Below, one piece after another: positions 46,265 to 55,119 of a stretch of 59,421 bases of DNA. The translations under genes and the position numbers were made by a program. The notes below the pieces were generated by a model. That model had not been told where the DNA came from, did not search any database, and worked only from the letters and a program-made list of their open reading frames with translations. The DNA lies in contig JALZWN010000143.1 in NCBI GenBank assembly GCA_023300235.1, forward strand, positions 1 through 59,421, written 5' to 3'. Position 1 is the first letter of the stretch, and each line of letters starts with the position of its first letter. Source of the stretch: Mariniblastus sp. (GTDB lineage Bacteria; Planctomycetota; Planctomycetia; Pirellulales; Pirellulaceae).

Positions 46265-47941
46265 ATGTCTACCAAACCAAAGACCAAGAAACGAAACAGC
46301 TCGGCGATCGCCAAGTTAGCGCTGACGGTCAGCGACTTGTCGGATGCGTTGACGTTACTGGTGAAGCGTCCCGTTAAAGACATCCAAGGCGTGGTGCGAT
46401 ACGAAAGAAAGCAGATCGGTAAGCGTTACAAACGAAAGCGTTCGTCTCTCTGGCGATTGCCGTTTACGTTTGGAGCTTCTCTGCTGTCGGTGTTGGCCAA
46501 GATCTTGTTAGCGCCGTTGGAGCTGTTGGCGACGATTTTTCAGAGGGAAAAATACTCGCGGACGTTGTTGCTTGTTTTGGTTCCCAGTTTTTGCCTGTTG
46601 CTTGGGTGGGCTGGCTATGCGTGGTTCGGATTTCAAAGTCAGCAAGCGATCGTTAGCTTACGAAGTCAAGCGACTGCGGCGTTGGGGCAGCACGATTTTG
46701 CGGAGGCGGCTAGTTGTTTTGAAAAGCTACAGTCTGCTCAGGTAACGCTGACCCCAGAAGAAAAGTTCCGTTGGGCTCAGTCGCTTTCTCAAACGAATCA
46801 GGCCGATCGAGCCAACGCATTGCTGCACGAATTGGCACCGGGGCAAGGTCCGCAGGTTGGATTTCCCCCGGCTCATCAGTTCGCCGCGGTGTCACTGGTA
46901 AGAACTCACAAACAGCCCTATTCGGCAGAAGTGAAGCGATTGTTGAACTGGCATTTGGATGCGGGTGGTGTTTCAGAGGCGGCAGATGTGAACTTTGCTC
47001 GCGCGTTGTATTGCATTTCAGTAGGACAAACTGAGTCGGCGATCGAAGCGATGGAAGTTGCAGCGTCGGCCAATCCCGAATTGAATCTCAATTTGGCTCA
47101 GCTTTACAAGCAAATCAATCAACCAAAGCAAGAGCAGGCGGCGTTGTCGGTTGCCCAAGAGAAATTTGAAAGTCGGTTGCAAGCCGAATCGGCAGACCAT
47201 CAAGCTCGAATTGCGTTAGCGCAGATTTATTTGCGTCAGCGAAATCCGAACCTCGCACAACAGAACTTGCTTGCCGGAGTTGAGTTGGCTCCGGAGATGT
47301 TTCGGCCGCAGTTGTCGGGTTTTTATATGCAGAAGTTTCGTAGCTTGCCGGCTGCGGCGAGCGTTGAGATGAAGATCGATGCGTTGGTGAATGCTTGGCG
47401 ATACGATTGGCAAAACGTAGCGACTTGCCAAGCCATCATTCGACTTTATCGCCAGCAAGAAGGGCCACAGCGCGAGTTCGTTTTGACGGTCATTCAGCAG
47501 GCTGCCGCCGAGCAGCCGGCTGCCGCGTTGCCACAATTCGCGTTGGGTATTATCCACCGGCTTGAAAATCGACTGGAAGAATCTGCGTTGTCAATTCAAG
47601 CGGCTCATCGACGATTGAATCCCGACCAACCTGGGTTCACGGTGGTGGCCAATAATCTCGCTTGGCTGCTGGCCCATGCTCAGCAACCTGATCTGGAGCA
47701 AGCATTTAAGTTGGCTGAGATGGCGGTTGAGCGAGAACCGAAAGAAGGTGGTTTTCGGGACACGTTAGCCACTGTGTTAATGAAGCAGGGACGACATCAG
47801 CAAGCGTTGATCGAGTTTCAGAAGGCGCTGCCGACAGTTCGAGACAAATCACCGGTGCACTTAAAGATGGCTGAAATTTACGACCAGCTCGACCAACCTG
47901 AGTTGGCGGACCTGCACCGCAATCGATCCCAGCCAGAGTAG
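46265..47941 (+). CDS. TM-anchored TPR protein
   Basis: Likely start MSTKPKTKK at 46265; Arg/Lys-rich N-terminus, TM, TPR-like repeats ('HDFAEAASCFEKLQ', 'QGRHQQALIEFQKALPTVRDKSPVHLKMAEIYDQLDQPELA'). Confidence 0.8.
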   Translation: MSTKPKTKKRNSSAIAKLALTVSDLSDALTLLVKRPVKDIQGVVRYERKQIGKRYKRKRSSLWRLPFTFGASLLSVLAKILLAPLELLATIFQREKYSRTLLLVLVPSFCLLLGWAGYAWFGFQSQQAIVSLRSQATAALGQHDFAEAASCFEKLQSAQVTLTPEEKFRWAQSLSQTNQADRANALLHELAPGQGPQVGFPPAHQFAAVSLVRTHKQPYSAEVKRLLNWHLDAGGVSEAADVNFARALYCISVGQTESAIEAMEVAASANPELNLNLAQLYKQINQPKQEQAALSVAQEKFESRLQAESADHQARIALAQIYLRQRNPNLAQQNLLAGVELAPEMFRPQLSGFYMQKFRSLPAAASVEMKIDALVNAWRYDWQNVATCQAIIRLYRQQEGPQREFVLTVIQQAAAEQPAAALPQFALGIIHRLENRLEESALSIQAAHRRLNPDQPGFTVVANNLAWLLAHAQQPDLEQAFKLAEMAVEREPKEGGFRDTLATVLMKQGRHQQALIEFQKALPTVRDKSPVHLKMAEIYDQLDQPELADLHRNRSQPE

Positions 47942-48000
47942 TTGCTTTGGGTTGGCAAGCAGGCAACGTTTTCAAAAAATAAAGGACCTCGTCTTCCGCG

Positions 48001-49878
48001 ATGACTCGAACGCATTCATCAAAATCGGATCACCTTGGCGTCGAGCGATCGGCGGGGGGCTCTCGTTCGATCCAGCGTAGCCGTCAACGCAGGCGTCGCA
48101 AGTTCTTCAGCAAGATTGCGGACACGGTTTGGCAAGTGTTGATCGCCCCGATCAAACTGCTGTTTTTGCCTACCTGTTTGATTGAGTTGTTCTACTTTAG
48201 AGGAATTAAAACAGGACGCCGACGAGGTGTTAGGTCGGCTGGGCAGCGTATTAGGTACGGTTGGAAAGAAAGCTTGAGATTGCCGTATCGATTGATTTCG
48301 AAAGGGTTTAAACGCCAAAATTTGAAAGACTTGGCATTTTTGTTGCCCTCGGTAGCCGCGGTTGGATTGGTGTGTTTTGTTGGCTTTCAGCTTTCGGCCA
48401 ACGATCAGCGGATTCAAGATCGCTACAGCGCGGGTGCGCGTGAGGCGTTGTTGAGCGGGAACTTGGATCTGGCGAGTACTTACTTTCGACGATTGTTCGA
48501 TCGTTCTTCGTTGTCGGCGACCGAGTCATTACAGTGGGTCGTGGTGTTGCGTGCTGCTGGCGAGTACGACCGGGCCGACCGGCTATTGGCGATGTTGGCG
48601 CCCGATGATGGGCAAGGCTGTCCTGCGGCGCATGCGATGCGGGCGATTGAATTGGCGGGGCACGTCGATGGCCGGCGGACGTTTGGTGATCGGAATGTCG
48701 GGGAAGAGGTTAATTTAGATATCGCTTGGATCCAGCCGCCTGACTCAAGCAAAGTTGATCGCGCGATTGAGCAGTTGAGGACGCATCTTCGCAGTGCCAG
48801 TGAAGGTGATCCGCGGATTCATTTGGCTTGGGCGAAGTATTGGTTGTGCCAACGAGATATCGAAGCGGCATGCGAGCGAATCAGGCAGGCTACGCAATCG
48901 CATGAGTTGTCGGCTGAGGCAGTTCATTTGATTGATCGACGCTTGGAGGCAGAGCATTTAGAGCGGCAGGAATGGGGGCAGTTGGTGGAATCGAAGGAGA
49001 GATTGCTCGCCGAAGCTAAAGAACTATTCGAAGGCAAGTTGAAGTTGGATCCTTTGGATCACCACGCTCGGATTCAACTCGCCGCCACAATGGTCAGCCA
49101 AGGCAATTTGCAGCCCGCGAAAGCCTGTTTGCGCGAGGGGATTGTATTTCATGCGGATCCGTCGTTGCGACGTGGGTTGGCAGATGTTTTTGTGCTGGAG
49201 TATCGAGCGAAAACGTTGGAGGAAGGCCGGCAGAAGGCGGAGCAGATTGAAGAAATTTTGCGCGAGCGTGTGATCAAGCTGAAAGCGGCAATCGAGGCCG
49301 ATTCGAGTTATATGTTGCCTTACGCATGCCTAGCGAAATTGCTTAGCGGGCAAGTCGATGCAGATGCAGATGCAGATTTCGCGATTGGCCATTCGGCGGT
49401 GGGTGTGTTTCAGTGGTTGGTCACTTCCGACAGTCCGTCAGCTTTGGATCACATTGGATTGGCGTCGTTGTATTGGCGGCAAGGCGAGCGAGACCGGGCC
49501 GATTGGCATTTAGATCAAGCATGGGCCATCGATCCACAGGTCGGCGAGAAAGCACATCGGTTGGCGGCGGCATTTGTTTTCTTTTCTGAATCGCCCGATT
49601 TGCCGTGGGCAAGGAACCTAGTGGACCGCGCGTTGTTGAGTTGCCCGGACTCTGCGGAAGTTCTATTGTCTCACGGGCGTGTTTTGTTGGAGCAAGGCGA
49701 GGCGGAATTGGCGGTCCGGCAATTGAATCGGTCGCTCGAAAAGTCCCGTTTCCCCGAAGAAGTGCATGAAGCCCTGGAAGTTGGCTACGTGAAACTGGGG
49801 GATCTGTTGCTGGCTCACAAGCATTCTGGCTTGGCCGAGGCGGCTCGCACCCGTCGGATCGTTTCCAAGTGGAAATAG
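48001..49878 (+). CDS. TM-anchored TPR protein (likely paralogue of upstream gene)
   Basis: Same architecture: basic N-terminus, membrane segments, 'SGNLDLASTYFRRLFDRSSLSATESLQWVVVLRAAGEYDRADRLLAMLAPDDGQGCPAAHAMRAIELA', repeated TPR-like units. Confidence 0.78.
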   Translation: MTRTHSSKSDHLGVERSAGGSRSIQRSRQRRRRKFFSKIADTVWQVLIAPIKLLFLPTCLIELFYFRGIKTGRRRGVRSAGQRIRYGWKESLRLPYRLISKGFKRQNLKDLAFLLPSVAAVGLVCFVGFQLSANDQRIQDRYSAGAREALLSGNLDLASTYFRRLFDRSSLSATESLQWVVVLRAAGEYDRADRLLAMLAPDDGQGCPAAHAMRAIELAGHVDGRRTFGDRNVGEEVNLDIAWIQPPDSSKVDRAIEQLRTHLRSASEGDPRIHLAWAKYWLCQRDIEAACERIRQATQSHELSAEAVHLIDRRLEAEHLERQEWGQLVESKERLLAEAKELFEGKLKLDPLDHHARIQLAATMVSQGNLQPAKACLREGIVFHADPSLRRGLADVFVLEYRAKTLEEGRQKAEQIEEILRERVIKLKAAIEADSSYMLPYACLAKLLSGQVDADADADFAIGHSAVGVFQWLVTSDSPSALDHIGLASLYWRQGERDRADWHLDQAWAIDPQVGEKAHRLAAAFVFFSESPDLPWARNLVDRALLSCPDSAEVLLSHGRVLLEQGEAELAVRQLNRSLEKSRFPEEVHEALEVGYVKLGDLLLAHKHSGLAEAARTRRIVSKWK

Positions 49879-49919
49879 TAGCTCCAAGTGGAAATAGTAG
49901 CGCCGGGTGGAAATAGCAG
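49864..49919. repeat. 19-bp period tandem repeat spanning the stop codon
   Basis: tccaagtggaaatagtag c tccaagtggaaatagtag c gccgggtggaaatagcag. Confidence 0.9.
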
Positions 49920-50563
49920 GATTCAGGGGGTAAATCGAGCGTAAGTACCTCAGTCCCTTTGTTTTGCGTACCTTGTCAAGCCCTCGCAGCTTGGTTTTAT
50001 CGTTTTGTTCTGGGGGGAAAGGGTAGGTGCTAGCAATTCTATCGCGTTAAAAACGGGATTCTGGGTAGTTCAGTCTTTTTAGTATTCTGCCTATCGCTTA
50101 TAAAACTCCCAGTCTGCTCTGCAGGCTGTTCGACGGATGGAGGTCGTTGACTGTGTCATAGGTTGAGGAAAATTCGCCTTGAGGCATTTGCCACTTGATT
50201 GTTTGAAAGGATTTCACATGCCCAACTTGTTTTATCTCTCTCTGCCTTGTGCACAGGCACTGGCTGCTTGCCAGATTCACCCAACGGATTTCACGAAAAG
50301 AAAGTTGCAATTGGTTTAACCGATACAAAGCGATGTCGAGCATAAGGTTGCTTTGACTGATCGCTACTATCCGCATCAGGACTTGCGAAGTTGCGGGGGT
50401 AAGTTGGCTTTTCGGCCTAGGTCGTTATTTGAGTGCTAAATTTCATTATCACACAAGCCCCCCGCCCCCCCCAGCAACTGTGTTTTAGGAACCAGCAAGA
50501 TACCCGATCGGCTTTCGGTATTACTGGCCTTCCTCCTCACAGCAACTCCCTCCCCATTCGATT

Positions 50564-51799
50564 ATGATTATCTGTCTAACATCTAACACGGCGTGGAATC
50601 TCACCCACTTTCGTCTAAAGCACATCATGGCGCTTTTGGACATGGGGGTTGAGGTGCATGCAATTGCTCCTCCGGACGGAACCGAGGATAAATTGGCGGA
50701 GTTGGGGGTGAAGTTTCATCCTTGGATCATCGAGCGTCGCAGCATGAATCCGACCAAGGAGCTGGTTTCGATTCGTCGTTTGCAAAAAATCTATCAAGAC
50801 ATCCAGCCGGATTTGGTACACCACTACACCGTTAAGGCGGTTTTGTACGGAACCGCAGCGGCTCGACTGTGCGGCATCAAAGGGATCGTCAACAGTGTTA
50901 CGGGGCTGCCTTACATAATCGTTTCCCCGAAGAAAGGTATCCTCAAGCGAATGGCTCGCTGGGTTGCAATGCGGTGGTACGGTTGGGCGGTTTCTGGCAA
51001 GCATAACGCCACGATTCTTCAGAACGAAGACGATCTAGAATTGCTTAGTTCGTTCGCACCTGAGGTTACCAACAATGCGATTGTCACCAACGGTTCGGGT
51101 GTCGATCTCCAGCGTTTTGCTCAGCAGCCCAAGCGAAATCAATATTCAGATTCACCAGTCAACGTTTTGTTTGTTGGTCGATTCTTGAAAGAAAAAGGCG
51201 TCTTCGAATTGATGGATTCAGTTCGAGAGATGCGAAGTCAAAATGTGCCGTTTGAGATGCACATGTGCGGTGACTTCGACCCTGGTAATCGTTCCAGTGC
51301 GACGGTCGAGGATCTAGAGCAGTGGAAGCAGGAAGGCTTGGTTGACTGGTCTGGCAGGCTGGATGACGTTCGTGGCAAACTGGCCGCAGCGGACATCGTC
51401 GTTTTGCCTAGTTATCGGGAAGGCACCCCGAGATCGCTTTTGGAAGCGATGTCCGTTGGCCGTCCGCTTGTGACGACAGACGTACCTGGTTGTCGCAACG
51501 TCGTCGAAGATTCGGTGAACGGATTTTTGGTTGAATCGCACAATCCTTCGATGCTTGCTGGTGCGATGTCGAAGTTGATCGAGGATGCGAGTATGCGTGA
51601 GCGAATGGGCGAAGCCAGTCGTGAGATTGCCGAAGCGAATTTTGATGAGCGAGAAGTGATTCGGCAGACGGTGGAAGTTTACTGCAAGCTCTCTAGCAAA
51701 ATGCCAGCGGCTGATCAGTGGACCGAAGAAACTGGAAATGCGATTCCGGTGCTGTCCGAGCAGCTTGTGTTCGACGCCCCAGTTCCAATTGCAAGTTAG
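50564..51799 (+). CDS. Glycosyltransferase family 4
   Basis: 'VLFVGRFLKEKGVFELMDSV', 'DIVVLPSYREGTPRSLLEAMSVGRPLVTTDVPGCRNVVEDSVNGFLV'. Confidence 0.92.
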   Translation: MIICLTSNTAWNLTHFRLKHIMALLDMGVEVHAIAPPDGTEDKLAELGVKFHPWIIERRSMNPTKELVSIRRLQKIYQDIQPDLVHHYTVKAVLYGTAAARLCGIKGIVNSVTGLPYIIVSPKKGILKRMARWVAMRWYGWAVSGKHNATILQNEDDLELLSSFAPEVTNNAIVTNGSGVDLQRFAQQPKRNQYSDSPVNVLFVGRFLKEKGVFELMDSVREMRSQNVPFEMHMCGDFDPGNRSSATVEDLEQWKQEGLVDWSGRLDDVRGKLAAADIVVLPSYREGTPRSLLEAMSVGRPLVTTDVPGCRNVVEDSVNGFLVESHNPSMLAGAMSKLIEDASMRERMGEASREIAEANFDEREVIRQTVEVYCKLSSKMPAADQWTEETGNAIPVLSEQLVFDAPVPIAS

Positions 51800-52124
51800 T
51801 GTTTGAAAAAGCTGAATGTTAAGGCGGTTGGATCCGCCTTGGTTTCGTTAGCTTAGCTTGCTCGCCTTCGTTCTATCGGTGAAGTGGTAGTGCTCACTTC
51901 GATCGGTAAGCTGCCTCGGATTCGCGATCCCGGCGATCGACTAACTCGTTGTGGGCATCGCCGACGGGGGTGTCTGGCGTTTAGATCGGCGGCGGACGGC
52001 TTAAGGCGAATGGTCAAACGAGGGCAAGGCTACGTTGTGTCCTAAAAATTGGGGGGACTGTCGGGCGCGTTTTGTCTGACTTACTGAGTGGGTGAGTGAG
52101 TGCCTTGTAAGTCGATCTTTAAGG

Positions 52125-52145
52125 CGTGCGGTAGTGTACCGCGTG
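52125..52145. other. Intergenic hairpin
   Basis: cgtgcggta-gtg-taccgcgtg; six perfect pairs extended by G-T wobbles. Confidence 0.5.
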
Positions 52146-52291
52146 CACTGACGCGTTTTTGCATCATCCCGCAAATTCGTAAGTCCCCTGAGTACTTTTT
52201 AGGTAGATTGTTTTTTCGTGTTGTAAATATCGCAGGCGGCAGGTCTCTAACGGGGCACTATTACACCCCCACCCTATAGCCTGCCTCGCCG

Positions 52292-54700
52292 ATGAATTTA
52301 ATAGATGTTTCTTGTTCGCCGTCTTTCGCCAATGCCACGTTTGCTGCTTCAGTTGCACGGCAGATTTCTAAACCTAATCTTCGCGCACGTTGGGTTGAGA
52401 TTGCAGATATTGAAGCCCGGACGGCCGCTTGGGAGTTTTTGGCTCAAAACGCAGTCCAGTGTAATCCCGCGTTCGAATCAAATTTCTTGATTCCAGCGTT
52501 GAAGTATTTGGCTTCGGAATCAGTGCGTGTGCTGATCGTAGAAGACTTGAATGCTCCGCAAGGAGAAACGTTGGTCGGCGTCGTGCCGATTGAAACCAAG
52601 CAGGTTTACCGGTTGCCGTTTAAGGCCGCTGAAGTTTGGAAGCATGACCAGTGTTTCAACTCAACTCCCTTGTTGTCAAAAAAACATGCTGCGGAAATTT
52701 GGGCAATTGTTTGTGAGCGACTCGCTGCGGATGGTTACTCTTTGCTGAGTCTCGATACGGTCTCGGCTGCTCCGGAATTCGACTGTTTGTTAAAGAATCA
52801 TGAAGCCAACAAAGGCGTCACTCGATATCAACGCGACTACTTTGAGCGAGCAGCGTTCGCCCCGAAGGTTGAAGCGGAAGAGTACGTTAAAAACCGCGTT
52901 TCCAAAAGTCGCAGGAAAAAACTGGAACTTTGTCATAGGAAGCTCGCCAAGGTCGGCGAAGTGACTTGGGAGCGTTCAACCGAGCGGAGTAACTTTGAGC
53001 AATTGGCCGAAGATTTTCTTCGCATCGAATCATCAGGCTGGAAGGGGGCCGAAGGCACTGCCCTAGCCTGCTCAAAATCCACACGAGATTTTTACCGCGA
53101 TCTCATTCGAAAGAGTGCAGCCTTGGGAAAAGCCCGATTTTTGACGCTCAACCTTGATGGGAAAGTGGTCGCTTTAATTTCGGACATCCAGTCTGGATCG
53201 ACCGTGTATTGCTACAAAACTGGCTATCAGAATTCTTTTGCCGAGTTCTCGCCGGGCAGTCAAGTTGAACTCGAAAACATTCAACAGCTTTTTCGAGATG
53301 ACGTTCAGCTTGCCGACTCGTGTACGATGCCGGGCACCTCGAACCTCGACCATCTGTGGGGCGAAAAGCTTGCGTTTCAAAATGTGATTTTTAGTTTGAA
53401 GCCTGGGCTGGCGCAAGCGGCTGTGAAAGCACTTCCCCAGATCCAATCGCTTGTGAAGAAAGTTCGAAGCATACGTTCAAAAAAGATCAGTCGCCAGTCG
53501 CCAAAAAGCACGACGAAGCAAGTATCCAACGTTGGCTCTCCCGCGACAGGTCTCCAGCAGGCTCCCGCGTCAAAGCGAGATGTTTGTGAGGCTCGCGTTG
53601 CCGAGGGCTTCCGCGAATTGGGGCAGTGTTCTGAGTGCAGCGATGACGCTGCGTTGGACCGAGACGTCGTTCAAACGGTAGAGGAATTTGAAGCGATTCG
53701 CGGTGACTGGGAGCGATTTGACACCGATCCGATGAACAGTTTTTCATGGAACCTGTCATGGTGGAAAGCCTTTCAAGTTAATGGCGATTTGCGATTGCTG
53801 ACTTTTAAACGGGCCGGGAAAATCGTCGGTGTCGCTCCGTTTTACATCGATCGTTGGTTTGGTTTGAAGCGTTTTCGTTTTCTAGGATCTGGCGATACTT
53901 GTACCGATTACGTTGACTTGGTTTGCGATCCGCAGTACTACGAGGCTTGTGCAAAGTCACTCTCGGAGTACCTCGTGGGGCAAGCGTTTGACGTGGTTGA
54001 ACTGGAATGCCCGAAAGATAATCGTCTGTCGGACGCGCTGACGGCATCGTTGGAGACTGTTTACGATTCGGATGATCGAGAGGTGGAGCCGAGTTGGGTG
54101 CTGGAGTTGCCCGAGCAATGGGGTGATTTCCTGAAAGGGCGTCGATCTTCTTTGCGACGGAAAATCAACAAAGCGGTTCGTCGGCTTGAATCGGGCGAAT
54201 TGAGGATCACTTCGGTTTCCCAAGGGTTGCCGATCGAAACCGCAATGGAGACGTTACGGGATCTGCATACTCAGCGAATGAACAGCACTGGAAGGCCGGG
54301 CGTGTTCGCAGACGAACGGTTTGATGAATTTCTGACCGAGGCGGTGATGGAGATGAGTCAGAAAGGCCAAGTCGAAATCATTGTGGCGTACAAAGATGAT
54401 GATCCGGTTGGAGTGCAGATCTATTTTGATTCGATGCAGGGCTATCAACTGTATCAGTCGGGTTACTCTCCTGCAGCAATGAAGTTGGAGCCTGGGCATC
54501 TGCTTTTTACAGAGATGATCAAAAGAGCGATCAATCGTGGCGACGAGCGTTTTGATTTCCTTCGCGGCAATGAGCCTTACAAGGAGTATTGGGAAGCGAC
54601 GGCTAAGAAGCAAAACAAGCTGCGGTTGGTCGCAAAGCGATTGCTGCCGCGGTCACTGGCCAGGGTGATCAAAACGGGGCGGCAAGTGATTCGACGTTAA
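52292..54700 (+). CDS. Tandem GNAT/FemAB-like (CelD/BcsL-type, Acetyltransf_6) acyltransferase with two copies of the domain
   Basis: Copy 1 'FLRIESSGWKGAEGTALACS...ARFLTLNLDGKVVALISDIQSGSTVYCYKTGYQNSFAEFSPGSQVELENI'; copy 2 'WNLSWWKAFQVNGDLRLLTFKRAGKIVGVAPFY...VQIYFDSMQGYQLYQSGYSPAAMKLEPGHLLFTEMIKRAINRGDERFDFLRGNEPYKEYW'. Confidence 0.82.
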   Translation: MNLIDVSCSPSFANATFAASVARQISKPNLRARWVEIADIEARTAAWEFLAQNAVQCNPAFESNFLIPALKYLASESVRVLIVEDLNAPQGETLVGVVPIETKQVYRLPFKAAEVWKHDQCFNSTPLLSKKHAAEIWAIVCERLAADGYSLLSLDTVSAAPEFDCLLKNHEANKGVTRYQRDYFERAAFAPKVEAEEYVKNRVSKSRRKKLELCHRKLAKVGEVTWERSTERSNFEQLAEDFLRIESSGWKGAEGTALACSKSTRDFYRDLIRKSAALGKARFLTLNLDGKVVALISDIQSGSTVYCYKTGYQNSFAEFSPGSQVELENIQQLFRDDVQLADSCTMPGTSNLDHLWGEKLAFQNVIFSLKPGLAQAAVKALPQIQSLVKKVRSIRSKKISRQSPKSTTKQVSNVGSPATGLQQAPASKRDVCEARVAEGFRELGQCSECSDDAALDRDVVQTVEEFEAIRGDWERFDTDPMNSFSWNLSWWKAFQVNGDLRLLTFKRAGKIVGVAPFYIDRWFGLKRFRFLGSGDTCTDYVDLVCDPQYYEACAKSLSEYLVGQAFDVVELECPKDNRLSDALTASLETVYDSDDREVEPSWVLELPEQWGDFLKGRRSSLRRKINKAVRRLESGELRITSVSQGLPIETAMETLRDLHTQRMNSTGRPGVFADERFDEFLTEAVMEMSQKGQVEIIVAYKDDDPVGVQIYFDSMQGYQLYQSGYSPAAMKLEPGHLLFTEMIKRAINRGDERFDFLRGNEPYKEYWEATAKKQNKLRLVAKRLLPRSLARVIKTGRQVIRR

Positions 54701-54956
54701 TCCATCTGTCTATGCTCGTGAATGGCGTTTGCACCCTAAATGGCCTCTTAAGGCGTTGGCTGAAGGCCTAAACTTTGTGCACACTAGGCCGTAGATGGCG
54801 ATTGATTTGGCCTTGGAATTAGGTAATGAAGGAAATGTGCTCTTAGATTGAGCATTGATTGATCGATTGACGCGCATTGATGACACGTTAAAGGAATTTT
54901 GTTTTCAATCCCAATTAGCTTCAAAAAAAACTAAGCCTGCTTCGCTTCCGCAAAAG

Positions 54957-55029
54957 TGGCTTGTGGGTTTTTAAGCAACCTTAAGCCAGTTTGCCAAACG
55001 CTCGGTCGCTTCGCCGCACAACGTTTGGC
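54957..55029 (+). promoter_or_regulatory. Putative structured leader with two stem-loops upstream of the reductase operon
   Basis: tggctt-gtg-ggtt...aacc-tt-aagcca (54957-54988) and gccaaacg...cgtttggc (54993-55029). Confidence 0.4.
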
Positions 55030-55119
55030 CTCCGTTTTGCTTTCGAAGAGATCACGCATTGCAAACACCGCTGTCCGGAAGCGGTAAGTCTTGATGCAGT
55101 TCCTCTTGCGAAAATACAA

